Assembly (NCBI GenBank): GCA_029262195.1
Contig: JAJCZX010000014.1
Span: 62,001 to 126,000 of the forward strand
Reading direction: 5' to 3'
Origin: Gemmatimonadota bacterium
GTDB taxonomy: Bacteria > Gemmatimonadota > Gemmatimonadetes > Gemmatimonadales > GWC2-71-9
DNA: 64,000 bases
Of this stretch, positions 8,270-17,636 are shown one piece after another (the first letter of the stretch is position 1; the number at the start of each line of letters is the position of its first letter). The notes beneath the pieces were generated by a model, which was not told where the DNA came from, did not search any database, and saw only the letters and a program-made list of their open reading frames with translations. The position numbers and the translations under genes were made by a program.

Positions 8270-10546
8270 GTGACCAAAACCAGGATAGCCCCCTACCCTG
8301 GCGACCCGGAAATCACAGATGACCTGGTACGCCAACACGGGATTGACGAACACGAACAAGGATTGATCAAGGAGATCCTGGGCCGCGAACCATCGTTCAC
8401 AGAGCTGGGAATTTTCTCAGCTCTGTGGAGCGAGCACTGCGGATACAAGCACTCCAAGCGCGAACTAAGAAAATTTCCAACAGACGGCCCCCAGGTCATC
8501 CAAGGCCCCGGGGAGAACGCAGGCATCCTGCGGCTCGGAGGAGGTTGGGCCGTAGCATTCAAAATTGAATCGCACAACCACCCTTCGGCCGTCGAACCCT
8601 ATGAGGGTGCGGCCACCGGAGTTGGCGGGATTCTGCGCGACGTCTTCACGATGGGTGCTCGCCCCGTTGCTCTGTTGAACTCTCTGCGATTTGGCCCTTT
8701 GGATCGACCTCGGAATCGGTATTTGCTGGCAGGTGTGACCAGGGGAATCGGTGACTACGGCAACTGCGTTGGTGTCCCCACTATTGGCGGCGAAGTCGAC
8801 TTCGAAGACGGTTACAGCGGTAACCCACTGGTCAACGCAATGTGCGTGGGGATCCTCAAGGAAAAAGACGTGATGCGTGCAGTGGCCAGCGGCGTGGGAA
8901 ATCTATTGATATCTGTCGGCGCCAGAACCGGTAGAGATGGAATCCACGGAGCATCCTTCGCATCCGAGGAACTGTCCGAAGAAACCGAAGCCAAGCGTCC
9001 CCAGGTTCAAGTGGGCGACCCGTTCACTGAAAAATTGTTAATTGAGGCAAGTCTGGAACTAATCTCCTCCGGTGACATCATAGCTATCCAGGACATGGGG
9101 GCAGCGGGAATAACATCCTCTTCGGCAGAGATGGCGGCTCGCGGAGGGGTTGGCGTTGAGATCGACGCCTCCAAAGTCCCGGTTCGCGAGCCCAACATGA
9201 CACCGTATGAGATACTTCTTTCGGAATCTCAGGAGCGAATGCTTGTTGTCGCAGAACCCGACAGGGTAGATGCAATAATCGAGATCACCGAACGTTGGGA
9301 GTTGGAAGCGGCAGTGATCGGCTCGATCACCGACGATGAGCTTTTTCGCGTTACCTGGGGCGACGACGTGGTGGCGGAAATCCCGGGAGTAAAACTGGTC
9401 GACGAATGTCCCCTTTACACTCCGGAGGCCGCGGAGGACCCGGAGGTAGCCGCGAGGAGACAGAACGAACCACCCTCCTACGAAGGGTCACTTGTCGATG
9501 CATGGACCAAGCTTACAGGCACGCCCGCTCTGGCAAGCAAGCGATGGGTTCACGAACAATACGATTCCACAGTGCAAGCCAGTTCGGTAATTGAACCCGG
9601 CGCAAATGCCGGAGTAATACGGATTCCGGAAACCAAAATCGGAATCTCCGCAGCCACTGATTGTAACTCCAGATACCTCTCCCTCGATCCCTATGAGGGG
9701 GCCAAAGCCGCAGTGGTAGAATCTGCTCGTAACGTAGCTTCGTGCGGCGCCCGTCCGATCGGAATAACGAATTGCCTCAATTTCGGTAGCCCCGAGAAAC
9801 CCTTTGTATACCATCAGTTCCTGCAGGCCTGCCGTGGCATCACAGACGCTTGCAACGCGCTTAAAACCCCGGTAACGGGCGGCAATGTCTCTTTCTATAA
9901 TGAGAGCCCCACGGGAGCCATCCCTCCCACTCCGGTTATCGGAATGATCGGCTTGTTGGAAGATGTGAGCAAAGCGGTCGGTCCCCATTTCATGGCTCCG
10001 GGCGATCAGATCGTCCTGGTCGGCGAAACCAAAGGACACCTTGGAGCATCGTCTTTTTGGGCTTATATCATGGGAGCATCGGTCGGAGAACCCCCACCGG
10101 TGGACCTCGACGCGGCCGCATCATTGGTCGATGCGTTGGTCCATCTTGCAGAGAACAATCTGGCCACAAGTATCCATGACCTCTCCGATGGTGGCATTGC
10201 CCTTGCATTAGGTGAAGCCTGCTTCGGCCCCACATATGGCACGGACCCGCTTGGAGCGACAGTTGATTTATCGGACATACAAGCCGAAATCAGCGATGAA
10301 GCCATGCTTTTTGGGGAAGATCACAGTCGGGCGTTTGTGAGCGTGCCGACCACAGAAGTCGAGGAAATGCTACAGGCAGTGCGCGACCGAGGGCTCCAGG
10401 CAACGGTCGTTGGAGAAGTTGGAGATGTTGGGGGGGATATTTCAGTCAGGTTGCGGGGCGGCATTGTTTCGACCCCCGTGAGCACTCTACGCGAAGTTTA
10501 TGAGGATGCGATTCCTGGAGCCCTAGCCAAAGTTCAGGCGAACTAA
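8270..10546 (+). CDS. purL: Phosphoribosylformylglycinamidine synthase, PurL subunit
   Basis: This is the 758-residue short PurL that works with separate PurS and PurQ, both encoded just upstream. It carries out the ATP-dependent amidation of FGAR. The [10 protein letters not shown] motif near residue 52 holds the catalytic His, and the ATP/Mg motifs [10 protein letters not shown] and [14 protein letters not shown] follow. The second half repeats the AIRS-like fold, with [13 protein letters not shown] and [14 protein letters not shown] as landmarks. The start is GTG (V-T-K-T-R). The 33-base gap to the lipoprotein gene has no clear promoter. Confidence 0.97.
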   Translation: MTKTRIAPYPGDPEITDDLVRQHGIDEHEQGLIKEILGREPSFTELGIFSALWSEHCGYKHSKRELRKFPTDGPQVIQGPGENAGILRLGGGWAVAFKIESHNHPSAVEPYEGAATGVGGILRDVFTMGARPVALLNSLRFGPLDRPRNRYLLAGVTRGIGDYGNCVGVPTIGGEVDFEDGYSGNPLVNAMCVGILKEKDVMRAVASGVGNLLISVGARTGRDGIHGASFASEELSEETEAKRPQVQVGDPFTEKLLIEASLELISSGDIIAIQDMGAAGITSSSAEMAARGGVGVEIDASKVPVREPNMTPYEILLSESQERMLVVAEPDRVDAIIEITERWELEAAVIGSITDDELFRVTWGDDVVAEIPGVKLVDECPLYTPEAAEDPEVAARRQNEPPSYEGSLVDAWTKLTGTPALASKRWVHEQYDSTVQASSVIEPGANAGVIRIPETKIGISAATDCNSRYLSLDPYEGAKAAVVESARNVASCGARPIGITNCLNFGSPEKPFVYHQFLQACRGITDACNALKTPVTGGNVSFYNESPTGAIPPTPVIGMIGLLEDVSKAVGPHFMAPGDQIVLVGETKGHLGASSFWAYIMGASVGEPPPVDLDAAASLVDALVHLAENNLATSIHDLSDGGIALALGEACFGPTYGTDPLGATVDLSDIQAEISDEAMLFGEDHSRAFVSVPTTEVEEMLQAVRDRGLQATVVGEVGDVGGDISVRLRGGIVSTPVSTLREVYEDAIPGALAKVQAN

Positions 10547-10588
10547 GCCCCCAACGAGGCAAAAAAAAGACTAATAGAGGTGCAACTC

Positions 10589-13237
10589 GTGCCTGACGTT
10601 TATTTTTTCGGGAACGGTAAAGCTGATGGTGGAGCTTCCGATTCCCACGTTCTTGGTGGTAAAGGCGCTAATCTCGCCGAAATGACCCGACTGGGTATTC
10701 CCGTCCCCCCTGGGTTTACCATTTCTACAGCGGTCTGTCACAAATACCTGGAATCCCGCGAACTGTCCGACGAACTCCTCGCGGAGATAAAGGCGTCGAT
10801 GGCCGCTCTTGAGGAAGCCACAGGCAAGCGCTTTGGCGACCCCAAAAACCCGCTCCTGGTGTCCGTACGTTCCGGAGCCCCCGTCTCCATGCCCGGAATG
10901 ATGGACACCATTCTAAATCTCGGCCTAAACGACAAGACCGTGGTAGGGCTAACCAGGCAATCTGGGAACGAAGGTTTCGCTCTCGATTCCTATCGCCGGT
11001 TTGTCCAGATGTACGGCAACGTTGTTTTCGGAATCTGGGGCACGCCCCAGGAGGGAGACCCGTTTGAACGGGTCCTCGACCTTGCCAAAGAAGAAGGAAA
11101 TGTAGACCGGGAGATCGAGCTGGGGTGCCCCGAACTGGGGGCGATCACCAGGAGTTTCAAGAAGATAGTTTCCCAACGCACCGGTGAGGAGTTCCCGGAC
11201 GATCCGTGGAAGCAGCTTACCGGTGCGATCGAGGCCGTTTTCTCAAGTTGGAATACCAAAAGAGCCGTCGATTACCGCAGGGTCCACCACATTCCCGACG
11301 ACCTCGGAACCGCCGTGAACGTGGTCGCGATGGTGTACGGAAACATGGGAGAAGACTCAGGTACCGGAGTCGCGTTCACTCGAGATCCCTCCACAGGGGA
11401 GAAGACATTCTACGGAGAATTCTTGACGAATGCCCAGGGCGAGGACGTAGTCGCCGGGACCCGTGACCCGTTACCGATTGCCGAGATGGCGGAGCTGTTT
11501 CCTGAAGCATTCGACCAGTTGCTAGATACGGCTTCGAAACTTGAAAAACATTTTCGCGACATGCAGGACATTGAGTTCACCATAGAGCGGGGCAAGCTCT
11601 TTATGCTGCAAACCCGCTGCGCAAAGAGGACTGCTGGAGCCGCAGTTCGTGTGGCCCACGACATGGTGCGCGAAGGACTCCTCACCAAAGAGCAAGCGGT
11701 GGGACGAGTTGACCCTGATCAACTCGATCAGCTACTCCACCCTACCATCGACCCAACGGTTGAGCATCCGATCCTGGCCACCGGGTTGCCAGCATCCCCG
11801 GGGGCTGCCGTCGGCAAAGTCGTTTTTGATGCCGACGAAGCGGTCGAACAGAACGAACAGGGTCACCCGGTCGTCCTCGTCAGAACAGAAACTAGCCCAG
11901 ATGACTTCCACGGCATGGCGGTCGCTCAGGCGATTGTGACCGCCCGTGGGGGAATGACCAGCCACGCCGCGGTTGTCGCCCGAGGAATGGGCAAATGCTG
12001 TGTCGCCGGCTGCAAGGACCTTGACATCTTTGAGACCGAAGGCCGGTTTCGGGTCGACGGCACAGTCGTAAAACGTGGCGACTGGATTACGGTAGACGGC
12101 AGCACAGGCAACCTTCACCTGGGGCAATTAGAACTGGTTGACCAGGGGTTGAGCGAAGAATTCAACCAGCTCATGGACTGGGCCGACGGCATCAAAGTCT
12201 TGCGGGTCAGGGCCAACGCCGACACCCCGGCTGATGCCTCCAAGGCGCGGGAATTCGGCGCCCAGGGCATAGGTCTCTGCCGCACCGAACATATGTTTTT
12301 CGAGGGTGAGCGGATTCAATCGATGCGGGAGATGATCCTGGCGTCCAACGCTGAGGGACGCCGCAGGGCCCTGGCCAAATTGCTGCCAATCCAACGGGAA
12401 GACTTCCTCGGAATTTTCAGGTCGATGGACGGGCTACCGGTAACCATACGACTACTGGACCCTCCTTTGCACGAGTTCTTGCCCCGTGCGGACAACGAGA
12501 TTGTCGAACTCGCAGAGAATCTCGGAGTGACAGTGGAGATCCTGAGACACCAGATTGATGTCCTGACTGAGAACAACCCTATGCTGGGACATCGCGGTTG
12601 CCGTCTGGGAATCACCTACCCGGAAATCACCGAGATGCAGTCACGTGCGATCTTCGAAGCAGCTTGCATAGCCGATGGCGAAGGGATTGACGTCCATCCG
12701 GAAATAATGATTCCTCTGACATCGCACCATCGCGAACTAGAGAATCAATCCGCGGTTGTGAAGGCAACAGCGGAGCGCGTTTTCATCGAGCAAAAGACTC
12801 GAATACGCTATCTGGTGGGGACCATGATCGAACTGCCCCGGGCCGCGTTGACCGCAGATAAGATCGCGGAGACCGCCGAGTTTTTCAGCTTCGGAACGAA
12901 CGATTTGACCCAGACTACACTGGGATTGTCGCGCGACGATGCCGGGCGTTTTTTACCCCACTACATTGAGACCGGTATTTTCAACAACGACCCGTTTCAA
13001 ACGATTGACACCGATGGGGTTGGCAAATTAATCGACACAGCCGTAAAACTTGGTCGCAACGAAAACCACAAGTTGAAGGTTGGGATCTGCGGAGAGCACG
13101 GGGGGGACCCGAAATCCATCCATTTTTGCCATGAGATGGGACTCGACTATGTCTCCTGTTCGCCGTTCAGGGTACCTATTGCACGATTGGCGGCGGCTCA
13201 GGCATCGCTGAACGGACATTCGACCAATGGGTCATGA
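10589..13237 (+). CDS. ppdK: Pyruvate, phosphate dikinase
   Basis: PPDK interconverts pyruvate, ATP and phosphate with PEP, AMP and PPi. The protein has about 882 residues, normal for the family. The N-terminal nucleotide-binding domain contains GGKGANLAEM and the SVRSGAPVSMPGMMDT loop. The phosphohistidine domain has the swivelling His in GGMTSHAAVVARGMGKCC, near residue 457. The C-terminal PEP domain ends with the catalytic Cys region GICGEHGG. I prefer the GTG at 10589 (VPDVYFFGNGKA) because AGAGG lies eight bases before it. A GTG three codons upstream at 10580 is the alternative. PPDK is not a purine enzyme, so its location between purL and purF is notable. Confidence 0.96.
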   Translation: MPDVYFFGNGKADGGASDSHVLGGKGANLAEMTRLGIPVPPGFTISTAVCHKYLESRELSDELLAEIKASMAALEEATGKRFGDPKNPLLVSVRSGAPVSMPGMMDTILNLGLNDKTVVGLTRQSGNEGFALDSYRRFVQMYGNVVFGIWGTPQEGDPFERVLDLAKEEGNVDREIELGCPELGAITRSFKKIVSQRTGEEFPDDPWKQLTGAIEAVFSSWNTKRAVDYRRVHHIPDDLGTAVNVVAMVYGNMGEDSGTGVAFTRDPSTGEKTFYGEFLTNAQGEDVVAGTRDPLPIAEMAELFPEAFDQLLDTASKLEKHFRDMQDIEFTIERGKLFMLQTRCAKRTAGAAVRVAHDMVREGLLTKEQAVGRVDPDQLDQLLHPTIDPTVEHPILATGLPASPGAAVGKVVFDADEAVEQNEQGHPVVLVRTETSPDDFHGMAVAQAIVTARGGMTSHAAVVARGMGKCCVAGCKDLDIFETEGRFRVDGTVVKRGDWITVDGSTGNLHLGQLELVDQGLSEEFNQLMDWADGIKVLRVRANADTPADASKAREFGAQGIGLCRTEHMFFEGERIQSMREMILASNAEGRRRALAKLLPIQREDFLGIFRSMDGLPVTIRLLDPPLHEFLPRADNEIVELAENLGVTVEILRHQIDVLTENNPMLGHRGCRLGITYPEITEMQSRAIFEAACIADGEGIDVHPEIMIPLTSHHRELENQSAVVKATAERVFIEQKTRIRYLVGTMIELPRAALTADKIAETAEFFSFGTNDLTQTTLGLSRDDAGRFLPHYIETGIFNNDPFQTIDTDGVGKLIDTAVKLGRNENHKLKVGICGEHGGDPKSIHFCHEMGLDYVSCSPFRVPIARLAAAQASLNGHSTNGS

Positions 13238-13313
13238 GAATCCGTTTTTGACTTAGCGTCACCAACTAGAGACATTTCGGCTTACCGGAGCCTTATCGAG
13301 CGGGATCGCAACC

Positions 13314-14711
13314 ATGTGTGGTATTTTCGGCGTATCGGGCATTGAAAACGCTGCCCAACTTACTTATCTCGGGCTGTATGCCCTGCAGCACCGTGGCCAG
13401 GAATCAGCCGGCATCGTTTCCGTCTCCGATGGAATAGCCTACCAACACCGCGGTATGGGTCTGGTCGAAGATGTCGTTGACCCTGAATCCTTGGCTCGCC
13501 TTCCGGGTTCGGTGTCAGTAGGTCACACGAGGTACTCTACCGCGGGAAGTTCAGAAGTTGCCAACGCACAACCCGCCATGGTCAATTATCACAGCGGCCC
13601 CCTGAGCCTGGCGCACAACGGTAACCTTACCAACTCCCACACCCTTCGTAAGGACCTGGAAAAGGAAGGATCAATATTCCAGTCGTCCTCCGACTCCGAA
13701 GTTATTGTGCATCTGATCGCCCGCTCTGATGCAAGAGACCCCGACGACCAGATCGTGGATGCACTGGAACGGATTGAAGGCGCTTACTCCTTGATCATCA
13801 CCGTAGGCAACACGTTGTACGCCATCGTCGACCCACGGGGGTTCAGGCCACTTGTCCTTGGCAAGCTCGGAGATGGAATAGTAGTCGGGTCTGAAACGTG
13901 CGCACTGGACATCGTTGGAGCTGAGCCGTTCCGCGAGCTTCAACCCGGTGAGTGGGTTAAGATCGAAGACGGCAAGCTTACCGAAATGCCCCGACTGGCC
14001 CGCAAACCAGCACAACGCTGCGTTTTCGAGTTGGTTTATTTTTCTCGACCTGACTCAGTAATTTTCGGACAGTCTGTGGAGAGGGTAAGACGGGAACTGG
14101 GTCGCCAACTCGCTATTGAACACCCTGCCGTGGGCGCTGATTGCGTGTTTTCTGTACCTGATTCCTCCAACGCAATGGCCCTGGGGTTCGCAGCCGAAAG
14201 CGGAATCACGCCGGAACACGGCTTGATTCGGAACCACTACGTCGGTCGCACTTTTATCGACCCCGGTCAGAGCAACAGGGTCAACAAGGTGAAAATAAAA
14301 TTCAATCCTGTGCGCCATGTCGTTGAAGGCAAGAAAGTTGTTGTGATCGACGACTCGCTTGTACGCGGTACGACATCGCAAGCCCTTATCAAGATGATCA
14401 GACAGGCAGGCGCAGCTGAGATCCACCTCCGTATCGCATCGCCACCGATTACGGGATCATGTTATTACGGCATTGACACCCCCGACAAAGAGCTACTCAT
14501 AGGTGCGCAGAAGACAGTCCCCGAAATTGAGGAGCATCTGGCGGTGGATTCGCTCGGGTACCTGTCGTTGGATGGAATGCTCAAGGCTGCGGGGAATGAC
14601 CCAAGCCATTACTGCCACGCCTGCTTTTCAGGGGATTACCCAATCCCCTGCGAAGAAGAGGCCAAAGAACAGGCCGCCCAGACCGCCGCACGACGGACCA
14701 TAACCGTTTGA
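13314..14711 (+). CDS. purF: Amidophosphoribosyltransferase (Fe-S type)
   Basis: PurF makes phosphoribosylamine from PRPP and glutamine, the committed step of purine synthesis. The 465-residue protein starts MCGIFGVSG, so the nucleophile Cys is residue 2 with no propeptide beyond Met. The glutaminase domain has LQHRGQESAG and GHTRYSTAGSS, and the PRPP loop is VVVIDDSLVRGTTS. Four Cys at the positions that ligate the [4Fe-4S] cluster in the Bacillus enzyme are present: one in QRCVFELVYF, one in GSCYYGID, and two in YCHACFSG. This implies the oxygen-sensitive form. A 76-base gap separates it from ppdK. Confidence 0.97.
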   Translation: MCGIFGVSGIENAAQLTYLGLYALQHRGQESAGIVSVSDGIAYQHRGMGLVEDVVDPESLARLPGSVSVGHTRYSTAGSSEVANAQPAMVNYHSGPLSLAHNGNLTNSHTLRKDLEKEGSIFQSSSDSEVIVHLIARSDARDPDDQIVDALERIEGAYSLIITVGNTLYAIVDPRGFRPLVLGKLGDGIVVGSETCALDIVGAEPFRELQPGEWVKIEDGKLTEMPRLARKPAQRCVFELVYFSRPDSVIFGQSVERVRRELGRQLAIEHPAVGADCVFSVPDSSNAMALGFAAESGITPEHGLIRNHYVGRTFIDPGQSNRVNKVKIKFNPVRHVVEGKKVVVIDDSLVRGTTSQALIKMIRQAGAAEIHLRIASPPITGSCYYGIDTPDKELLIGAQKTVPEIEEHLAVDSLGYLSLDGMLKAAGNDPSHYCHACFSGDYPIPCEEEAKEQAAQTAARRTITV

Positions 14712-14712
14712 T

Positions 14713-15057
14713 TTAAAGAAGCTGTTGGTAGAGGTCTTCTGAAAATCCAACCAGCAGCTTCTTCCCGGCGATTATTGCTGGCGCCCTCAAAAAACCGCTC
14801 GGGCCTATGGTGGCAGCTGCCACATCGTCACTATCGGGGGTTCCACCCTTCAATTCCAGGTGAGACACCCTCGACCGATTCGCCGTCGAAATAGAATCTA
14901 CTCGCTTCAGTAAAGCCAATACCCCCGAAATGTCGAGCCTTTCCTTCCGGGCGTTGATCTTTTCTTTCGCTTCAATTTTATGAGTGGCAAGAAACTCTTG
15001 CGCCTTAGCACAGGTTTTTCAGTTGGGTCTACAGTAGAACCAGTCGATAGACGTCAC
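14713..15057 (-). CDS. Putative selenoprotein: ArsC/Spx-like thioredoxin-fold protein with Sec (UGA) in a UxxC motif
   Basis: A 114-residue frame is interrupted once, by an in-frame TGA at 15019-15021. Reading that TGA as selenocysteine gives an N-terminus MTSIDWFYCRPN-U13-KTC16-AKAQEFLATHKI. This matches the start of ArsC/Spx/YffB proteins (Y-x-x-P-x-C-x-x-C-x-K-A) with Sec exactly at the first redox Cys. The C-terminal half, with FLRAPAIIAGKKLLVGF near residue 95, matches the family's R-P motif and end. The family length of about 115 residues also fits. The GTG start at 15057 is preceded eight bases upstream by GAGGAGG (15066-15072), a strong ribosome site that supports translation across the UGA. 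UGA is used as a normal stop in many other genes here, so this is not a code change. A nonsense-mutated gene is the alternative. The substrate is unknown; arsenate, glutathione-linked reduction or RNA polymerase binding are the family options. Confidence 0.8.
14716..14763. terminator. Inverted repeat between convergent purF and the selenoprotein gene
   Basis: AAGAAGCTGTTGGT at 14716-14729 pairs with ACCAGCAGCTTCTT at 14750-14763. This is a 14-base-pair stem with one wobble and a 20-base loop. It begins five bases after the purF stop. It also overlaps the last codons of the minus-strand gene ending at 14713, so it could act as a two-way terminator. Neither side has a long T run, so function is uncertain. 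Confidence 0.4.
14986..15021 (-). promoter_or_regulatory. Candidate bacterial SECIS element just after the in-frame UGA
   Basis: On the minus strand the 33 bases after the UGA can fold as GGC-(GC bulge)-AAGA-loop GUU-UCUU-GCC (hairpin 14986-15004). The apical loop begins with G then U, 23 bases after the UGA. A bulge lies below a four-base-pair upper stem. This is the geometry known for bacterial SECIS elements read by SelB, such as in E. coli fdhF. A competing fold (UGUGC-UAAG-GCGCA) nearer the UGA is possible. The structure was judged by eye only. Confidence 0.6.
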
Positions 15058-15318
15058 AGCGGATGCCTCCTCAGTTTCAGTTTATGGATTTCGAATCAAG
15101 CATCCGACGACCCGGCGACGTGCCTCATCGCCCGCTCACATTGTCTCCCAGGTTCAGAACAAAATACCCCATCGGCCTTTAACATCCACCTCGGACCGTG
15201 AGCCAAGTCTTAAGAATGTATTAGGGCATTCTTCATTATGCGCCCCCTAAGATTGGGAAGGATGGCAGGCCCCGGCCAGAAAGCAGGCTATCATCCCATC
15301 CACGGTTTGGAGGACTGA
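15058..15318. other. Divergent intergenic region between the selenoprotein gene and the 2-oxoacid oxidoreductase operon
   Basis: No further coding region is visible in these 261 bases. They hold the ribosome site of the minus-strand selenoprotein gene (15066-15072) and the GGAGG ribosome site of the + strand operon near 15309. A perfect seven-base-pair inverted repeat lies at 15212-15218/15227-15233 (AAGAATG with CATTCTT, 8-base loop), which could be an operator or a terminator stem. Promoters for both directions should lie here, but I could not pick convincing boxes. Confidence 0.5.
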
Positions 15319-15894
15319 ATGCGCGAGTTGAGAATCCACGGACGGGGGGGACAGGGTGCCGTAATCGCTTCGAAATTCCTTGCGGTAGCCTTTTTCCGAG
15401 ACGGGAAATGGGTACAGTCATTTCCGGCCTTCGGCGTTGAACGCCGCGGTGCCCCAGTCACGGCTTTCCTGCGCCTCGATGATGACCCTATCCGACTCCG
15501 GTGTGAAATAGTCAATCCTGACGATCTCATCGTCCTCGACCCCACTCTCGTGGGCGCCGTGGACGTCACAGGCGGCCTCAAAAAAAGAGGGTCGATACTC
15601 ATAAACTCTCCGCATCCACCCGAAACATACGGAGAACTTCTCAAGACGTTTGAGGTAGCGACGGTCGACGCAAGCGCAATCGCGACTCGTCACGGAATAG
15701 GTTCAAAAACTCAGCCGATAGTAAACACGGCCATCGTGGGAGCCTTCGCAGCCTACAGCGGGATCGTAACGCTGGAATCCGTTTGCGAAGCGATCGAAGA
15801 GGAAGTTCCTCTGCATACAGGTCGCAACGTCGACGCAGCGAAGGAGGCCGCCGAGGCGGTCAGAACGCTCGGAAAAGTAAAGGCAGTGCCATGA
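15319..15894 (+). CDS. porG: 2-oxoacid:ferredoxin oxidoreductase, gamma subunit
   Basis: This 191-residue protein is the gamma chain of the pyruvate/2-ketoisovalerate ferredoxin oxidoreductase family, which converts a 2-oxoacid and CoA to acyl-CoA, CO2 and reduced ferredoxin. The N-terminal motif [18 protein letters not shown] and the [13 protein letters not shown] segment are diagnostic. It is the first of four overlapping genes that supply all four chains. GGAGG sits seven bases before the ATG. The sequence does not decide between pyruvate and branched-chain substrates. Confidence 0.93.
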   Translation: MRELRIHGRGGQGAVIASKFLAVAFFRDGKWVQSFPAFGVERRGAPVTAFLRLDDDPIRLRCEIVNPDDLIVLDPTLVGAVDVTGGLKKRGSILINSPHPPETYGELLKTFEVATVDASAIATRHGIGSKTQPIVNTAIVGAFAAYSGIVTLESVCEAIEEEVPLHTGRNVDAAKEAAEAVRTLGKVKAVP

Positions 15895-17636
15895 AACAAA
15901 CGACCCGCTACGGCCCACCACGTGTCGCATCAAGCACAACCTCCACAGTAGCTAACCAGACCGGCTCCTGGAAATACATCCGGCCGTTTTACCAGGACAA
16001 GATAGCTCCATGCAATGCTGCCTGCCCTGTTGGTATCGATATTGAAGCATATATAGCTCTCATTCGTGAAGGCCGCTGGCAGGGCGCCCGGGAACTGCTC
16101 CTGCAGGAAAACCCCCTTCCAGCGATCACCGGGCGGGTGTGCGATCATCCCTGTGAACAGGCCTGCAACCGGAGCCAATTCGACGCGGCAGTCTCAATAC
16201 ACGCTGTCGAACGGGTAATTGGCGATATGATACTGCAGACCCCACCGGCCCGCGCCAATAGCACTAGTACACATACCATCGCAGTTGTGGGCTCCGGTCC
16301 GGCGGGCCTCGCATGCGCATACCATCTCGTCAAACTCGGGCATGACGTAATTGTCATTGAGGCGGCCGCCGAACCGGGAGGCATGCTCCGTCTCGGTATT
16401 CCCGAGTTCAGACTTCCCAGGAGAATATTGGACCAACAGATCGAGTGGCTGGAAGCCCTGGGCGTATGCTTCAGAACCAACACCGAATTGGGTACCGACA
16501 TTGCCTGGGAAGACCTGAGCAAGTTCGATGCCGTGTTTCTGGCCACCGGCGCCCATTCGGGACGTATGATCGGAATCGACGAAGAAGACGGACCGACTTT
16601 CATGTCGGGGCTGGATTTTCTGAAGGCCGTCAACGTCGGACAACGCCCCAGCATAGGGAGGGAAATCCTTGTCATCGGAGGCGGCAACACCGCAATCGAC
16701 TGCGCTCGCACTGTCCTGAGGTTGGGGGCGGACCCGTTGGTTGTGTACCGGCGAACCAGAAACGAAATGCCGGCCATCGAGCAAGAGATCCGAGAAGCAG
16801 AATCTGAGGGCGTCAGGTTTCAATTCCTTTCTGCACCGGTGTCAGTACGGCACGGGGAAAGCGGAACCAGGGGTCTCAACTGTATACGGATGGAACTGGG
16901 ACCGGTTGACGCTTCGGGGCGACGAAGGCCGGTACCTGTGACAGGGAGTGAATTCACCATCGCGTCTGACACGATAATAAAAGCCATTGGTGAAACGTCC
17001 CAGCTCGATTACCTGCCAGTCGCCCTCGAACGCGAAGGGACCTCGCTGATCGTGGGAGGACTGGGGGAGACTAACATCCATACGGTTTTCGCTGGCGGGG
17101 ATATGACCGAAGACACAAGAAGTGTCGCCTTCGCTCTAGGGGCTGGAAAAAGGGGGGCAATCGGAATCGATAGGCTTTTGCGTCCCGGTCGGCGACAACC
17201 TGACGAACTCGCGGTCGAACAACTCAAATTCGCGGATGGCAACGTGAGTATGGCACGGTGGATGTCGTCGGATCCGGTCGCGAGGGCAGCACCGGTGAAT
17301 CGGGTCGTATCCTTCGACGAACTTAACGTCAATCACTTCCGTCATCTGGCTCGCAACGAAGATCGCACTACAATGATGGAAGAGAACCAGGGATCCTTCC
17401 AGGAGGTCAACCCCGGCCTTACCTCGGAGGATGCCATCACAGAAGCCGGGAGGTGCTTCAACTGCGGCGTTTGCAACGGCTGCGAACTTTGTCTAATCCT
17501 ATGCCCGGATATCGCCATCAGTCGCGGCACAGGGGAAGAGCGGTTCATCATAGACATGGCTCACTGTAAGGGTTGCGGTATCTGCGTGGAAGAATGCCCA
17601 CGCGGCGCCATGGCAATGACAAGGGAGGGATTGTGA
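15891..17636 (+). CDS. GltD-like FAD/NAD(P) oxidoreductase fused to a 2x[4Fe-4S] ferredoxin, delta-type subunit of the 2-oxoacid oxidoreductase
   Basis: The ATG at 15891 overlaps the porG stop and gives 581 residues; an earlier in-frame start would lie inside porG. Residues 40-100 carry an N-terminal Fe-S domain as in the glutamate synthase small subunit ([10 protein letters not shown], then [10 protein letters not shown]). An FAD-binding GSGPAG fold starts near residue 128, and an NAD(P)-binding [12 protein letters not shown] segment near residue 262. The last 60 residues are a two-cluster ferredoxin ([18 protein letters not shown] and [12 protein letters not shown]) of the PorD type. It therefore probably passes electrons between the oxoacid reductase and NAD(P). 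Similar flavoprotein subunits occur in KorABC-type 2-oxoglutarate:NADP oxidoreductases. Confidence 0.88.
   Translation: MKQTTRYGPPRVASSTTSTVANQTGSWKYIRPFYQDKIAPCNAACPVGIDIEAYIALIREGRWQGARELLLQENPLPAITGRVCDHPCEQACNRSQFDAAVSIHAVERVIGDMILQTPPARANSTSTHTIAVVGSGPAGLACAYHLVKLGHDVIVIEAAAEPGGMLRLGIPEFRLPRRILDQQIEWLEALGVCFRTNTELGTDIAWEDLSKFDAVFLATGAHSGRMIGIDEEDGPTFMSGLDFLKAVNVGQRPSIGREILVIGGGNTAIDCARTVLRLGADPLVVYRRTRNEMPAIEQEIREAESEGVRFQFLSAPVSVRHGESGTRGLNCIRMELGPVDASGRRRPVPVTGSEFTIASDTIIKAIGETSQLDYLPVALEREGTSLIVGGLGETNIHTVFAGGDMTEDTRSVAFALGAGKRGAIGIDRLLRPGRRQPDELAVEQLKFADGNVSMARWMSSDPVARAAPVNRVVSFDELNVNHFRHLARNEDRTTMMEENQGSFQEVNPGLTSEDAITEAGRCFNCGVCNGCELCLILCPDIAISRGTGEERFIIDMAHCKGCGICVEECPRGAMAMTREGL

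Noticed and set aside
14713..14919. A 68-residue minus-strand protein starting at TTG
   Set aside because: It is only the C-terminal part of the UGA-containing gene that starts at 15057 with a strong ribosome site.
14980..15201. A + strand 73-residue frame opposite the selenoprotein
   Set aside because: No ribosome site and no recognisable motif; it is the antisense of the real coding strand and its leader.
15783..15890. Upstream extension of the flavoprotein subunit
   Set aside because: This part lies inside the gamma subunit gene in another frame and has no homology; the ATG at 15891 matches the family N-terminus.
16145..16823. Two long minus-strand frames of about 210 residues opposite the flavoprotein gene
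   Set aside because: They are antisense shadows of a high-GC gene with clear function and have no conserved motifs.
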